A DNA stretch of 64,000 nt, taken from the NCBI GenBank assembly GCA_963931865.1, contig OZ007507.1, forward strand, positions 20,091,985 through 20,155,984. Direction: 5' to 3'. A model generated the notes under the pieces. The model was not told the origin of the DNA. It did no database searches and saw only the letters and a list, made by a program, of their open reading frames with translations. The position numbers and the translations under genes were made by a program. Below are positions 34,301-44,300 of the stretch, piece after piece (position 1 is the stretch's first letter; each line of letters starts with the position of its first letter). This DNA is from Axinella damicornis (lineage: Eukaryota > Porifera > Demospongiae > Axinellida > Axinellidae).

Positions 34301-37300
34301 CCAGTGTGGTTCCTTGCGTAGTGATGTGGGGAGGGCCTGGAAGTGAGAGATTCGAAGGCCAATTAAAGTGTTTTGTTTTCAGAATAAATGATTCAGAATA
34401 AAAAAAGTGCTTACGTAATACGTATACAGTGTTTCATTCAACTGGGGCAAAAGTCATAGTATGCCAAGGAAAGAAGGGACACATGAGTTGCCTTGCATAC
34501 ATAATATGCCCTGCATGTTCTTCAAACGGGGCAGCATAGATTCAACTCCCCCCCAAATGACAACACTTCATACATAGTATGTGTGAAAGGAGTGGTTCCT
34601 TCACCACTGAGAGGATAGGCTAGAGTCATAGTTACGTGGATAGTGGGGTGGAGGGACCTCTGGTAAGATAAAACATTGAGATATCTAACAGGATAACTGA
34701 TTTCTCACCATATCTAGGGTCACTGCAGTCCACTGGTGTTGATGCAATTACATTGACAACCACCACAGCGTTCTGGCGTGAGGAGCGGGGAGGAGTGCCG
34801 TGGTCAGTCACAGTGATGATGAGGTTGTAGACCTTGGCAAGAAGGGGAGAGTGCTGAACAGTCACTGTCCCAAACGCAGGAGATATTTGGAAGAATCCAT
34901 CCTCGTTTCCGCTTATGATGGAGTAGGTGGTTACTCCTCCTGGTCCGCCATCAAGGTCAACAGCGTGGAGCTCTGTGACGTAGCTCCCCACGGGTGATGT
35001 ATCACTGAGATTAACTTGGACACTGTGTGGGAGGGGACATGGACAGTGAACTGTTGACCGTATTGCAGCTGTCATATATGCATTATACACACAGTTGTTG
35101 ACATCATCATGAGGTAGGCATGACATCATATGACATCATGAAACAGCATGGCATGTAGTTGTACAATACATTAATATTGGCATCACCATGTAAGGGTACT
35201 ATATCAGGTGCGTCATCATAGATCCTATCATAGGTCCGACTGGTTTGATTGTGTAGTACGTATACACTAGCTGTATATATATACAGTACGCATGAGTTTC
35301 CAGGTTTTAAAAGATTGTGCATTTAGTTAGCTATTGTATTTGCATTCATAATGCAACACCTGAAGTCTAAAATATGCCAAAACAAACTCACAATCATAAA
35401 ATTCTTCCAACCATGTTCAGTCGCACAAAATATGAAGGAACTGCACTAGCCTCGACACACATCACACATCACACACACAACAAACAGACGCTACGTTCAC
35501 ATCACTTTAGCAACTTACTTCAAGGAACTAGTGAACTCTGGAGCAAACTCATTAACTGGCAGCACGTTTATTGTCAGGGTAGCACTTGAGCTCAGTGAAC
35601 TGTTTGCCAAATCGTGAACCACAATCTGTAAATTATACCGCGACTGTTCCTCGTAATCGAAACCAGGCATCGTAGTAAGTATTTGGTATTCACATACAGT
35701 ACATGGACCAGGCCTTGCTTGGAGTATAGGGAACATGGGATTGGGCGGATCAACCTGGGGGGTGTCCAGTGGGTCAGCGTTTGGGTCTGTCACTGTAAAC
35801 GTCCCAATAATGACAACTGCTTTGTTTTCAGGGATGTTGAAGATGTACTCGCTCTGGTTGAAGATGGGTGCCTGATCCTGGATTAGCAGATCAGTTCTGC
35901 GCACAACGTATCCACCGTATGTGTCAGTCACTCTGATTGATACCATGGGAATGTTGACGTGCTGCTTGACGATCTGAGAGAGAACGCTCAGTGAAATGAT
36001 TCCACGGATGGTTGCAACCCTACCAGATGGCGATACCTCAAAAGTGATATCATTTGCGAGTTCCGGTGGGGCCGTGACCAGGTGGTCATAGCGTAATTGC
36101 ACATCCAAGTTCGAGGTGCTTGATATTTGAAATGAAAACCTGATATTGGTCCTCACGCTGATGTTGCTGGGGGCGTCAGCGGTGATGGTTGGAGGCTGGT
36201 GGAATGGGATGACGGCTGTCTCCTTGAATGGCTCGCTGGTGTGGGTGTAGTTGGAGCCCAGCACGTGGACACTGATCTGCAGTGAGAGAGGAGCAGAAGA
36301 GGCTAGTTCCTCGCCACCCACACAGGCAGTTGCTAATGCAAATTATTGATTTGGTGCGTATGTGATCCAATTTAATTTTCATTCTCATTTAATTGCAACA
36401 CACTCAAACCGTAAAGCATGCCAAATTTTTGATGCTACAATAAATGTTGACTACAGTTGGAATAGACCATAGGCAATCAGCTAACATTTCATGTGGGGCC
36501 TCAGCTTTATAGTGTCTGTTGAGGACCTAAATTATATCATGTGATGTACATGCAGTGAATCTAAAGTAGATCTTGGACTGAGTTTTATGCAAGATTTGGC
36601 TGGACTTCATCAAGCAGTGCAACATTTCCATTGGGTGTCAGCTGCCTACATCAGGCAATGCATGCCTGAGGACTGGCAAAGTCCAGCCGAGACGTTGCAC
36701 TTCAGCAAAATAACCCTCCAGGAGCGTTATATATAAGCGTACGGTTATTGTTCCCTCTGTGTCGTTTGCATCAAGACCGGGCCCCCTCCCATCCATGACC
36801 AGCTGTCCGCTGGCACTGTTGAGAGTGAAGATGGAGGATAAGTGATCTGGTTGCACTGGATGGGAGGAGAGGAGGGGAGAGAGAAATAATCACTTACATT
36901 CTCAAAGCAGCATCAACAATGAGACAAACGATATATTATGCAAAATGTTATAGTATTACAGCTTACATGGGTGACGCTTTTATTCCAATAACCAAACCTA
37001 TATAGAAGCATAGTATACAAAACTAGTAAGCCTATCAACCCACATACCTGACTCTATTCCGAACACGAGGGTCTCGTTGGGACAGGCCGGGGAGGATGCA
37101 GTGAAGGTGTAGGACTGGGACGCTCGGAGGGTGACGTTGAGGCTGGAGGGAGCCATGAGGATTAGGTTTCCAGGGACACTCAAGCTGTCAAAGTCACAGG
37201 GAAGACAGAATGTCAAGTTCACACCATCCAAGCCCAGGAACAGCTCGAAGCCTCCCTCTGGGGCTGATTCACCAAGATCAAGTTCTGATATCTCTATCAC

Positions 37301-38616
37301 TATGGCTCCAATATCATCAGGTGAGGTGGAGACATTGTAACTGACGGATGCTGTCTGCCAGACGGCATTGCTGCTTGTGTGGGTCTCATTTAGAGGGACA
37401 CTCTGCAAGTCAAGGCTTTCCCTCAGAATTTCAAGGTCAAATACTCCCACTTCATAGTGGGAAAAGGCAAGTTGGCAGACGTATTGGTGGGAAGGGAAGC
37501 GGAGAACCTGAGCTGTTTGTGTGAGGGATGAAGTGTTGAAGTAGAAGTAGTGACCTGCAAACAGGAAAGGGGAGGGAGAGAGGGAGGGACGGAGGGACGG
37601 AGGGAAGGGAGGTAGGTAGGTAGGGAGGGAGGGAGGGAGGGAGGGAGGGAGGGAGGGAGGGAGGGAGGGAGGGAGGGAGGAGGAGAAGGGAGGGGAGGGA
37701 AGAGAAGGGAGGGATGGGGAGGGTATGATAAATAGAGATGCTAGCCAAAGCAGATATGATAAGCTTTGCACTTTTGGGGTGTGTGCTGTAACCACCATTC
37801 AGGAGGTGTATCAATACACCATCGCCTACATAACAATATCTCAGGGTGGGTGTGTTGAAGTAGTCATGTGATGTAGCGGAAGTAACACATAACAAGAGTA
37901 TATGCAAATGCTTACATACACACACAAACGTATTGCTTACATCATGACATCACTTCTAAACATGCTGCATATGGAATTACATGCATGTCTTCCGTGTAGC
38001 ACACCTCCATGTGTAGGCCAATGAATGAGTTACAGAGACAACATGAAATGACAATCATTGGATGAAACTGTATTCACCTGTGTACAGTGCTGGTAGACAC
38101 AGCTTGTTATTCCCCGGTAACCATAATCATGCATGAAGTATAAAGCTATCAGTAACGTAGGTCTTGGCTATTCCTGGGCTGCTTTTAGGAGGTCTCATGG
38201 ATTTTCTACTTTATGCAATTACTACATAGTAGGTGCAGCATGTAGTACTTATGGATTATAAATGATCAATAACAATCGAGGGTATCATCCTGCGTGTGAA
38301 GATTTATGATCTATGATGCACTGTTCACATGGGCAGTTGATTGGTCAGCATGCATAACAATGAGCTCCACCTAGAATTAGTATTGTACATGACCAGCGAC
38401 CAAGAACGATACAATAGAGTTACTGCCTGCACCAAGTGCAGGTACGAAGTATCTATACTGCAACTCCTACACATTGTACTATTAGGAGTACTGAATTTCA
38501 AGCAAGTTGCAAACAAGAGACTTGGCCTGGCAATGGTGGAATGCGGTCTTGCAGGCCTAGAGGGCGTAGAGGCTATACAGAGCACACTTCCTTGCAATGG
38601 TGGTGGTGGTGGTGGT

Positions 38617-38680
<64 letters not shown>

Positions 38681-39319
38681 CTAGGACGCAGCAATCAGTC
38701 TTACCATCCGGTGTTCCTGGGTCAGTGTCGGTGTGTGGGCCCAGGGGGGGGTGGGTGAGCAGCACTGGTCACCTCGCTCGTGCCCCCACTGGGAGGGGAG
38801 GGGGAGTCCCACCCACAGAGTGAACCAGCCGCCTCAAAGTTGCATGAGTGCTCCCGAACTACAGAGGCTTAAGTAGGTGTGTGGGTGTGTGGTGTGGGTG
38901 TGTGTGTGTGGTGTGTGTGTGCATGTGTTTACGGTTCATGTGTGTAGATGTATGTGTGTGTGTGCATTGTGTGCATTGAAATAATATTATATCTTGCACA
39001 AGAATAAATTCAATGCTCATACTCTCCCAAACGCAATCAAAAGGTGAAACCATTAGCTAGGCGTATATACGTAAAATATAACAACTTGATCAGTGTAATA
39101 CGCATTAGTCTGAACATGGTTCTATTATCTATGGTCTGAACTCTCGTGCAAGACAACAGGGGTGGGGCTGCGAGAGCTGCGTGCATACTGCAGCTGCATA
39201 AAGTTTTTCGCATAATATAAATGCATAAGGAGTTGCTCACCGGTGGACGAAACCAGCACATCGACGTTCGCACACAGCAAGACGACCAAGAGCCACTGCA
39301 CCGTGCCCATCTTCACCAT
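21403..39319 (-). CDS. MAM/cadherin/Ig/FN3 type I adhesion receptor (22 exons)
   Basis: Exons (plus coordinates, 5' to 3' of the gene): 39241-39319, 38705-38858, 37048-37554, 36743-36855, 35519-36276, 34709-35022, 34040-34336, 33443-33757, 32591-32757, 32395-32506, 31665-31802, 30884-31249, 30721-30791, 30500-30584, 30269-30390, 28318-28525, 27597-27968, 24302-24420, 23704-24010 (or to 24040), 23350-23451, 23095-23261, 21403-21660. All introns are GT-AG and the phase agrees at every junction. Only exon 2 breaks frame, where a C8 run appears one base too long; correcting for it the CDS is 5130 nt, about 1709 aa. Order: signal peptide, MAM, beta module, cadherin repeats, Ig, two FN3, MAM, beta module, MAM, Cys-rich, TM, ~140-aa tail. 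It is most likely a cell-surface adhesion or signalling receptor. It recalls MAM-Ig-FN3 receptor phosphatases but has no kinase or phosphatase domain. Confidence 0.8.
22368..22479. repeat. foldback element, TAGCCTTGTTCCCAGGCCGT arms
   Basis: 112 bp, in the last receptor intron. The outer arms pair over about 40 bp (…CCCAGGCCGTTCCCACTGCC…), and the inner ATCGCTTCCAG arms match the element at 9484-9580. Confidence 0.9.
24012..24165. repeat. ~54-bp tandem repeat, 3 units, over a splice acceptor
   Basis: Units share GGGGGTGTGGTCACAAGACA then TAAGGAC…CAATG. The first unit overlaps the acceptor region of receptor exon 19, so the acceptor context has been copied into the intron. Confidence 0.8.
25021..25048. 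repeat. short foldback, TAGCCTCGTTCTCAGGC
   Basis: 28-bp minimal member: TAGCCTCGTT … AACGAGGCTA with almost no interior. Confidence 0.8.
25553..27520 (+). CDS. LRR/F-box-like protein, copy B (nested in receptor intron 17)
   Basis: Intronless ORF; ATG at 25553 aligns with the start of copy A, giving 655 aa. The frame is open to 25481, but upstream residues have no counterpart in copy A. Same features as copy A: an acidic Ser-rich N-terminus, an F-box-like segment (LASLPKRLRIDVLRLLPVVD), irregular LRRs, and INNLDLSGNHLT near the C-terminus. Long stretches (about 25950-26500) are almost identical to copy A in DNA, while the central part (26560-26900) and the C-terminus have diverged with in-frame indels. 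Both frames are intact, so both are probably functional. It lies on the strand opposite the receptor, wholly inside its intron between exons 17 and 18. Confidence 0.75.
   Translation: MDSDISSDQDESESREVPSLQVCSLCFIARHIQEFPVWHLASLPKRLRIDVLRLLPVVDICRLEEGPVCADIAMEFEVWDDVCGIRLSSAPGFVRYELEQLESAGVSEPFSWEELEDNSLKAHYLDIVTGCLFASNSTRRSKPVAYCLLCDSPELHSSGLTADSFSDVEMLHILMEQCHFFPSLVNVTVGSLLSSTLWLNRTETFTVLAAFFSCLSRLSISVEPRWREDSIDSVAKFCEVFRFVLEAVFLETGRQPALTHLVVKLGDGVMIPALDHLADFVSSRTGGLAKYACSPLVTGYSELTFLSVELNGDDENMSEPHTNVRLIVEQQSALSALHLSGLAGDEDVVCPEYDQLMQSISILFRRPQFVKLELSGGLYHSSGEHTIAFKRLMHEFLSAPVKGQELLLSIYGVSLSNCSSFPKCSVANLAPDVVGSKHLHIEGVEAEQWVNPYFEQCLVHFPFQTLGAITLQEVEYLNDEALATIASLNLHTLTVIDTELMLDVSVEAVAHLFSMPHLTTLTLAGVAVMGTNSANFASPNVWTLFVEAVTSGLKKQASIALINNLDLSGNHLTWVASDCLEAMCDALFSLPQLSAMTLELQDNYFTAAQLNLLCKSWSKKAGGHRLEMLTVRKQQPQQPHAGHLVGLQNLAVIVL
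28650..29105. repeat. ~22-bp minisatellite (ACTACTTCAGGCATACAGCTGT)
   Basis: About 18 units of TACTACTTCAGGCATACAGC with variants that insert AACATGTAGCTGTA or lose bases. Inside receptor intron 15. Confidence 0.9.
29336..30160. repeat. 31-bp minisatellite, about 25 units
   Basis: Units of GTGTTGCACATGCAAGCTTC then (A/T)TGCAAGA(C/G)(A/T)(G). Left units carry CTTCATGCAAGACAG, later units CTTCTTGCAAGAGTG, so two variants expanded in blocks. A half foldback element (29750-29800) interrupts the array. All frames are open through it because the unit has no stop; it lies inside receptor intron 15 and is not treated as coding. Confidence 0.95.
29781..29800. repeat. solo half of foldback family
   Basis: GGGCCTGGGAACGAGGCTAG without a left arm, embedded in the 31-bp minisatellite. 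Confidence 0.7.
31252..31309. repeat. (GT)n then poly(G), next to receptor exon 12 acceptor
   Basis: In the sense strand, 32 C then (CA)n run straight into the AG acceptor of exon 12. Confidence 0.9.
32252..32302. repeat. foldback element (ACCTTGTTCTCAGGGC)
   Basis: ACCTTGTTCTCAGGGCC pairs imperfectly with GGGCTGGGAACAAGGCT; 51 bp, in receptor intron 10. Confidence 0.8.
32883..32980. mobile_element. 98-bp near-perfect palindrome
   Basis: The left arm starting TAAGGTGGCAGATACCCCTT and the right arm ending AAGGGGTATCTGCCACCTTA pair over 49 bp with a single mismatch (T versus G near the centre) and no loop. A very young foldback/MITE; in receptor intron 8. Confidence 0.9.
33135..33176. repeat. 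18-bp-arm hairpin
   Basis: CAGGAGCTTATGAGCGGC, then the loop GGCTTT, then GCCGCTCATAAGCTCCTG. In receptor intron 8. Confidence 0.9.
33872..33923. repeat. foldback element (TAGCCTCGTTCCAAGGCGCT)
   Basis: TAGCCTCGTTCC…GCTCGGTAATTACCGAGC…GGGAACGAGGCTA; the inner stem is a perfect palindrome. In receptor intron 7. Confidence 0.9.
37561..37720. repeat. (GGGA)n tract, acceptor-proximal in receptor intron 2
   Basis: Sense strand is (TCCC)n ending next to the acceptor of exon 3. Confidence 0.9.
38602..38680. repeat. (TGG)n then poly(G) of about 64 nt
   Basis: Longest homopolymer in the window, 24 bp past the donor of receptor exon 2 (C-rich in sense). Confidence 0.85.
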
Positions 39320-39495
39320 TGCAACCGTTTCCCGGATACTTGCTGAGTCAATCCGTATACTAATTACTTAACTGAGCAAACGGAAGTATACGACAGTGAG
39401 CACGTGCGCTTTTCAGGATTGCGACATGGGTGGTACCATTGCATTGAGAAGTAAAGAAGTTGTGTGTCATTCTGCCATCTGGTTGGCGATCAAGG
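39320..39495. promoter_or_regulatory. bidirectional promoter, receptor / E3 ligase
   Basis: Only 176 bp separate the receptor ATG (minus, 39319) from the E3 ligase ATG (plus, 39496). Both 5' UTRs and start sites must fit here. It includes GAGCACGTGCGC (CACGTG core at about 39402). No TATA box was seen. Confidence 0.6.
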
Positions 39496-41323
39496 ATGTC
39501 TAGTGACGGGAGCTCCGATGAAGACATCCCGGGACTCGAGAGCGTGTCGAGTTCGGAGGTAGGGCACGAAAATTATGGTGGTTCCGCTGTCAGGCCTCAC
39601 CCTCTATATTATTTTTGGGGGGCCATCCATAGTTTGTTGATCGACCTGTCGCGCATGTGCAGAAATTGTTGGCCAACGTGTTGCTCGGAGCAGGCTTGAT
39701 ATAGATGGGTGGGACGGTCGCAGTTCCGTAGAGTGTGGCGTTGGGGGAGGCTGGGCATGAGGTGGCTGACACCCATATATGGTAGCTCCATCAGTGCAAG
39801 AGGTTGTAATTATTAACGCCCAGGTTTTGGCTGGAATGCAATTACTGAGTTATCACTTGGTAATTGGTTCACAAAGCAGCCAGACAGCCTAGCTGGTAGG
39901 GCAAATTCAGCGAAGAATTTTCTGCAACCAGGGTGTAACTACTTATCCATTTTAGCAACGCGACATTGGTATTGGGAATAAACTTGGAAGAGAATGTTGC
40001 ACTGGGTATATGACTGAGATATAAAGCTGGGGATTGTGCCATTGTGGTCAGCATAAAAGAGCTTTAAAACAAGAGTTCATAACTCGTTTAAAATGATGTC
40101 CTTGAAATGATTTCAGTTTTAAAAATCACATTCGCTATAGTCTGCTATAGCTGCATGCCTAGCCTCATTCCCAGGCCTTCTACACTGTCTTTTTTGCATA
40201 CTGTAAGCGATCAAGAATAATAATGCTTATGAAGTTGATGATCAGGGAGGTGTCCTTAATTCATAGGTGCTCGAGGGGCTACTGTATAGTGTGCCTTCAA
40301 GGAGAGCGCGGTCTGTCCCAGTATAATAGGTACACGCAATGTTCGAGGAATTCCCTTTTATTTGTTAGTAGGGGGAATGGCCTGTTGATAGCTCTGATGG
40401 GACTGCGATATATGTTCTATTTATAGATGTGTCTATTTTGGCCGGAAGTAATAAGCAAGGGACTTCTTGTGGCATATGAATAGACTTTGAGATTAGACGT
40501 AAACTGCCCCTTTGGTTTGTTCCACTGGGGCTTGCCCAGTTGGCTGTGGTGTAGTGGGGCTGATCATAATTGTGATGCTTTAACTCTTTACCAACCAATG
40601 ACTGCAAAAGCCGTCATGAGCTCCCATAAGCCCATAAGAATTTATATGGGAAATTCAATACTAGGCGTTATACTTTAATACAGGGTTTTGCTTCCCTAAG
40701 CTGTTTCTTATGGTTGGTAAAGAGTTAACATGCTCTGCACTGTTGTCAGAGGCGGCGCCGCCGGTCCGGCTGGTCCGGCTTTGGCCGGACCACTTTTCCA
40801 GCCGACCTGATTATAATATCACATGCAATGTAGTCACGCAAAATCTACGCTTGATCTTATATGCAGACTCGGCTGTTTCTCGTCCTAGTTGTGGGCCTAC
40901 CATTGAAACTCCACAGCAGCCAAGGTCTTTTCTTTCCCAAAACGGCCATTTTGATGCTACGAGAGCGCTTCCTCATCGCTAAAAATACATGTGAAAATTT
41001 TTTCCCGCGCTTCGCGCGGACAGATCGACGCTTCACACCTCTGCCAACACCCAGAGCGCCCTCCGGACACCGCCTTCCGCAGTGCGCTATGATAGTGAGC
41101 CGTACCACTTCTTTTATGCCGCTGCCGCCCCTGGTTGTGCTGTACAAACTGGTATTGTCCTGCAACAAAATGAATGTTTCTCACACATGATTTGTTGCTG
41201 GAGGTGTAGGTAGAGTAATACTGCCTCAAAAGATCGAATGTCCTCTGAGAAAGCTGATGGTCATAGTTGGAAAAGGAAACTCTCTGTGTGACTAAAGACC
41301 CCCCCCCCCCCCCCCCCCCCCCC

Positions 41324-41356
<33 letters not shown>

Positions 41357-44300
41357 TTCCATAGTTACATGCCCTGCAATGTCACTAACCTCTTCCTCTT
41401 CCCTGACCCCAGTATGTGGAAGATTCAGATGATAGTATCTCAGACTTTTCTGATCTCGGTGATGATGATGCTGCTCCAGTCCTACCCAGATGGGTGGACC
41501 CCAAGTCCCCTAACTGTGAGCAGCTGCGATGATGTCATCGTGTGTTGAATGTGTGCATGATTGCTGTGGCCTGCTAGATTCTTTCTTTAACCTGTCGCAC
41601 ATCCCACTCTCCCTTCCCCCTCTCCCCATCCCTGTCTCTCTTATTCCCCTCTTCCTCCCCCTCTGCCTCCCCTCCTTCCGCTCCCCTCTCTCCTTCTGTA
41701 CGTTTCCCTCCCCCTTCCCCTGTCTGCCTCTCCTCTCGTTCTGCCTTCCAGACATCACAGCTAAGAAGTGGCTTGAGCAAGATCGTGATTCTATCAACAG
41801 ACACCTAGACGTCATCACTGTCTACATGTTCTCACCTTATCTCTACGGACACGCCCACCAGTCAGACAGGGTAGGCCATCCAAATCCTAGATATACCATG
41901 GTCTGTTCTCACGTGACGTACAACCGCTTGTCATGTGACTTTGAATATGCCGTGTGTTACTTTATCAGATATGCAATGTACATATTATTATGCTGGTGTT
42001 AGCCTCCACTACCCTGTCACATGACCTGAATTCTCTCTCCTCAGTGGTTGGGGTGGTGTCACCAAGTTGGATTATTGGAGTCAGACATGTAAGACCAGTG
42101 TATACTGCATGTAAGACCCAGTGTGTTCTGCTGCATGTAAGACCAGTGGGTGTAGTGTGTGTGTATTTGTGTGTGTGTGTGTGCATGTGCACGTGTGTGT
42201 ATGTAGTACCTGTGTTCTTGTGCGTGTGTGTGTGCGTGCCTTGGCTCCTAGAGCCCTCAAGCAACCTGGCCGGCCACCCCCGGCCATCTGACCCTCACAG
42301 CAGTTTTGCGACTCTGAAGCCAGCAAGTACCTCAAGTCACCTGGAAGCCGCCTGTTCAGCCTGTCCCAACCTGAACAGGGTTGCTGAAATGCCTGCATGG
42401 TGCACACTATTATCCAATGCCTTATACCACAACATACCACAAGCCCTCGAGTACCTGGGTGGTGAAATCCTAATGGTAGCTAGCCACATGGTTTCTCCTT
42501 TTATGGTATGGTGCTCGTGTAAACTGAGTGTAGCTGGGGTTGTCCAGTAGTTGATACAGTGTTGTATACAACACCAGTGATTCACCAGGTGATGCAGTCC
42601 ACACTGGACTTGGTATGCCTGATTGCTGTCTTGTGGCTAGGGGTGGCCAATTATTTGATGATCCCGATAACAGTGATATTCAAACTTGCAGTGCTGAGTG
42701 AGAGTGGGCAGGAGCACATTGAGCTGCCGGAGGCGGCGAGGGAGCATGTGACATCGCATATTCACTGTATAGACGGCGAAATTCAAACAGGGTGGATGTA
42801 TTCTAAATATAGTAGTTTCCGAATAAGGATTTTTTATGGCGAAACAGGAAACATTTAGTACATTAAATCAGCTACATCCAGAGAGCAAGCTAGCTGTGGC
42901 TAGAGAAGCTGAACAAGGAGCCCACGGTGAGTTGCTTCGAGTGAGAGTACTGCGAATGCTGATCGGAGATGTACGGACGGACCAATCTTCTACCGAGTAA
43001 GTCTCCTGGATTCAGAAGAACAGTACAAGCAAACGAGAAGCTCGCCGTTGTCTGCTTTGGTGTGAAGGTTCTTGCAGGATAGGATTGAAACCACGACTCA
43101 CTGTTCGACTGCATCTCAGGACCCGACAAATGCTGGTTTGCATGCTCGTGCTGCTACCTTTCCATATTTGGTTGTTACTAAAATTAGCATCCGGCCGCCA
43201 TGTTTGAATTTCGCTGTCTATATTAGTCACATGCTCCCTCGCTGGGTTGATGCGCTCCTGGAGTTGGACAAAGTTGCGTGTACAATGTATTTGAAACAAG
43301 ATAACCTTAGGCAATTGTGGCTGTGAGGTTTTATTCATTCATTGCAGTAATAGTCATGATACGGATAATTGTGCTGCATGTACTCACCTTGAATTCTTAA
43401 TCAAGGGGGTGACACTCCCATTGACGCCGTAGTCAGAGCTGCGACTGGCCGGGGTCAAGAAATCTTGACCGTCATTATTGCTGCTGGACCACTTGACCGT
43501 TTGACTGCGTTGTATTTCAGCTGTTGACCGCTTGACCGCCGATAGTATATGGAAGAATGCGTAGCGACTCCACCCCTTCCTTAGTATACGGGGTCAAGAT
43601 TCGCCGATAAGCCCGGTCACAGCTCTGACTACGGCGTCTATGGGAGTGTCACCCCCTTGCTTAATAATGCCCATCCCTACGTGTGCCTGCATGATGTGTG
43701 ATGTGTTGAGTGACTGCTCCTGACAAGCTTTGGTTGAGTGGGTAAACCATTCTGCTGTAGACCCCAAGTTCCGGTTAGGATTCCCATTGTTGCTTCACTG
43801 GGTGCTCTTTGGATGTGAACGCAGCTGTCAGATTGCGGTTGAAAGATTGTGCCACTGAAATCACATGTGCTTAGCTAATGTAAAGGTGTTAGTTTTATCC
43901 CAAAACCCTCTCGGCCAAAGGCTGGTCTCCCAAGGGGAGGAGGGGTAAAGAAAGCACTTTACCACTGGCTACTGACCTATCTCTCCCTCTTGTCCCTAGC
44001 GACTTCAACACTGGTACCCTGAAAGAGATCGAGCGTAGTGCAGTAGACGTCCTGGACAAGGCCATGGAGTATTGTAGGAACAGCATGGTGGGTGGGAGGG
44101 AGAGAGGGGGGGGGGGGGGGGGGGGATGGATGGATGGATGGGTGGAGGGAGAGAAGGGGGGTGGAAGGAGGATGGGTAGGTGGGTGGATGGAGGGAGAGG
44201 GAGTGGGAGGATGGAGGGTGGAGGATGGAGGGTGGGGTATAGCTGGGTGGGTGGGGGAGGGAGGAGGGAGGGAGGGAGGGAGAGGGAGGGAGTATACCCA

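Larger units (their letters stand above)
32395..34336 (-). other. receptor exons 7-10: Ig domain and two FN3 domains
   Basis: Exon 7 encodes one Ig domain (about residues 642-740): VTLQCSYNANP, KWRF and DGGLYTCNVTNQCG supply the two Cys and the Trp. Exon 8 is one complete FN3 domain (FTLSWVESSDSGG, GREYEVWVVASNEAG). Exons 9 and 10 together form a second FN3 (LLIEWELEYDGG, GAEYTVNAEVANQLGG) split in the middle. Exons 7 and 8 are phase 1-1, the classic shuffling phase for extracellular modules. Confidence 0.8.
34709..39319 (-). other. receptor exons 1-6: signal peptide, MAM1, beta module 1, cadherin repeats
   Basis: Exon 1 gives a 26-residue signal peptide (MGTVQWLLVVLLCANV). Exons 2-3 form a MAM domain (residues about 30-190): HSCNFEAAGSLCGWD at the start and LFLGLDGVNLTFCLPCDFD at the end. 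The end of exon 3 plus exon 4 form a beta-rich module with CPNETLVFGI. Exons 5-6 (about 285-640) hold two to three cadherin-like repeats: IFNIPENKAVVIIGTFTVTD, FDYEEQSRYNLQIVVHD, VNEFAPEF, then VGSYVTELHAVDLDGG and NLIITVTDHGTPP. Some calcium-binding motifs (DxD, PENK) are recognisable while others are degenerate. Confidence 0.75.
39559..41412. other. E3 ligase intron 1
   Basis: No further exon was seen. Contains a partial copy of the repeat at 48671-49000 (39960-40075), a half foldback (40157-40178), a TTAACTCTTTACCAACC inverted-repeat element (40580-40728) and a poly(C) run (41299-41356) just before exon 2. The 109-codon frame at 40861-41190 has no recognisable domain. Confidence 0.6.

Noticed and set aside
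40861..41190. 109-codon plus frame in E3 ligase intron 1
   Set aside because: No domain, poor splice context, and the reverse strand is open as well; probably old repeat sequence.
42241..42360. Possible tRNA-like GC-rich fold
   Set aside because: No cloverleaf with a T-loop GGTTCGA and A/B boxes could be drawn.
42241..42550. Cys/His-containing frame EAACSACPNLNRVAEM, possible extra E3 ligase exon
   Set aside because: Exons 3, 4 and 5 already join in phase without it, and no matching splice sites bound it.
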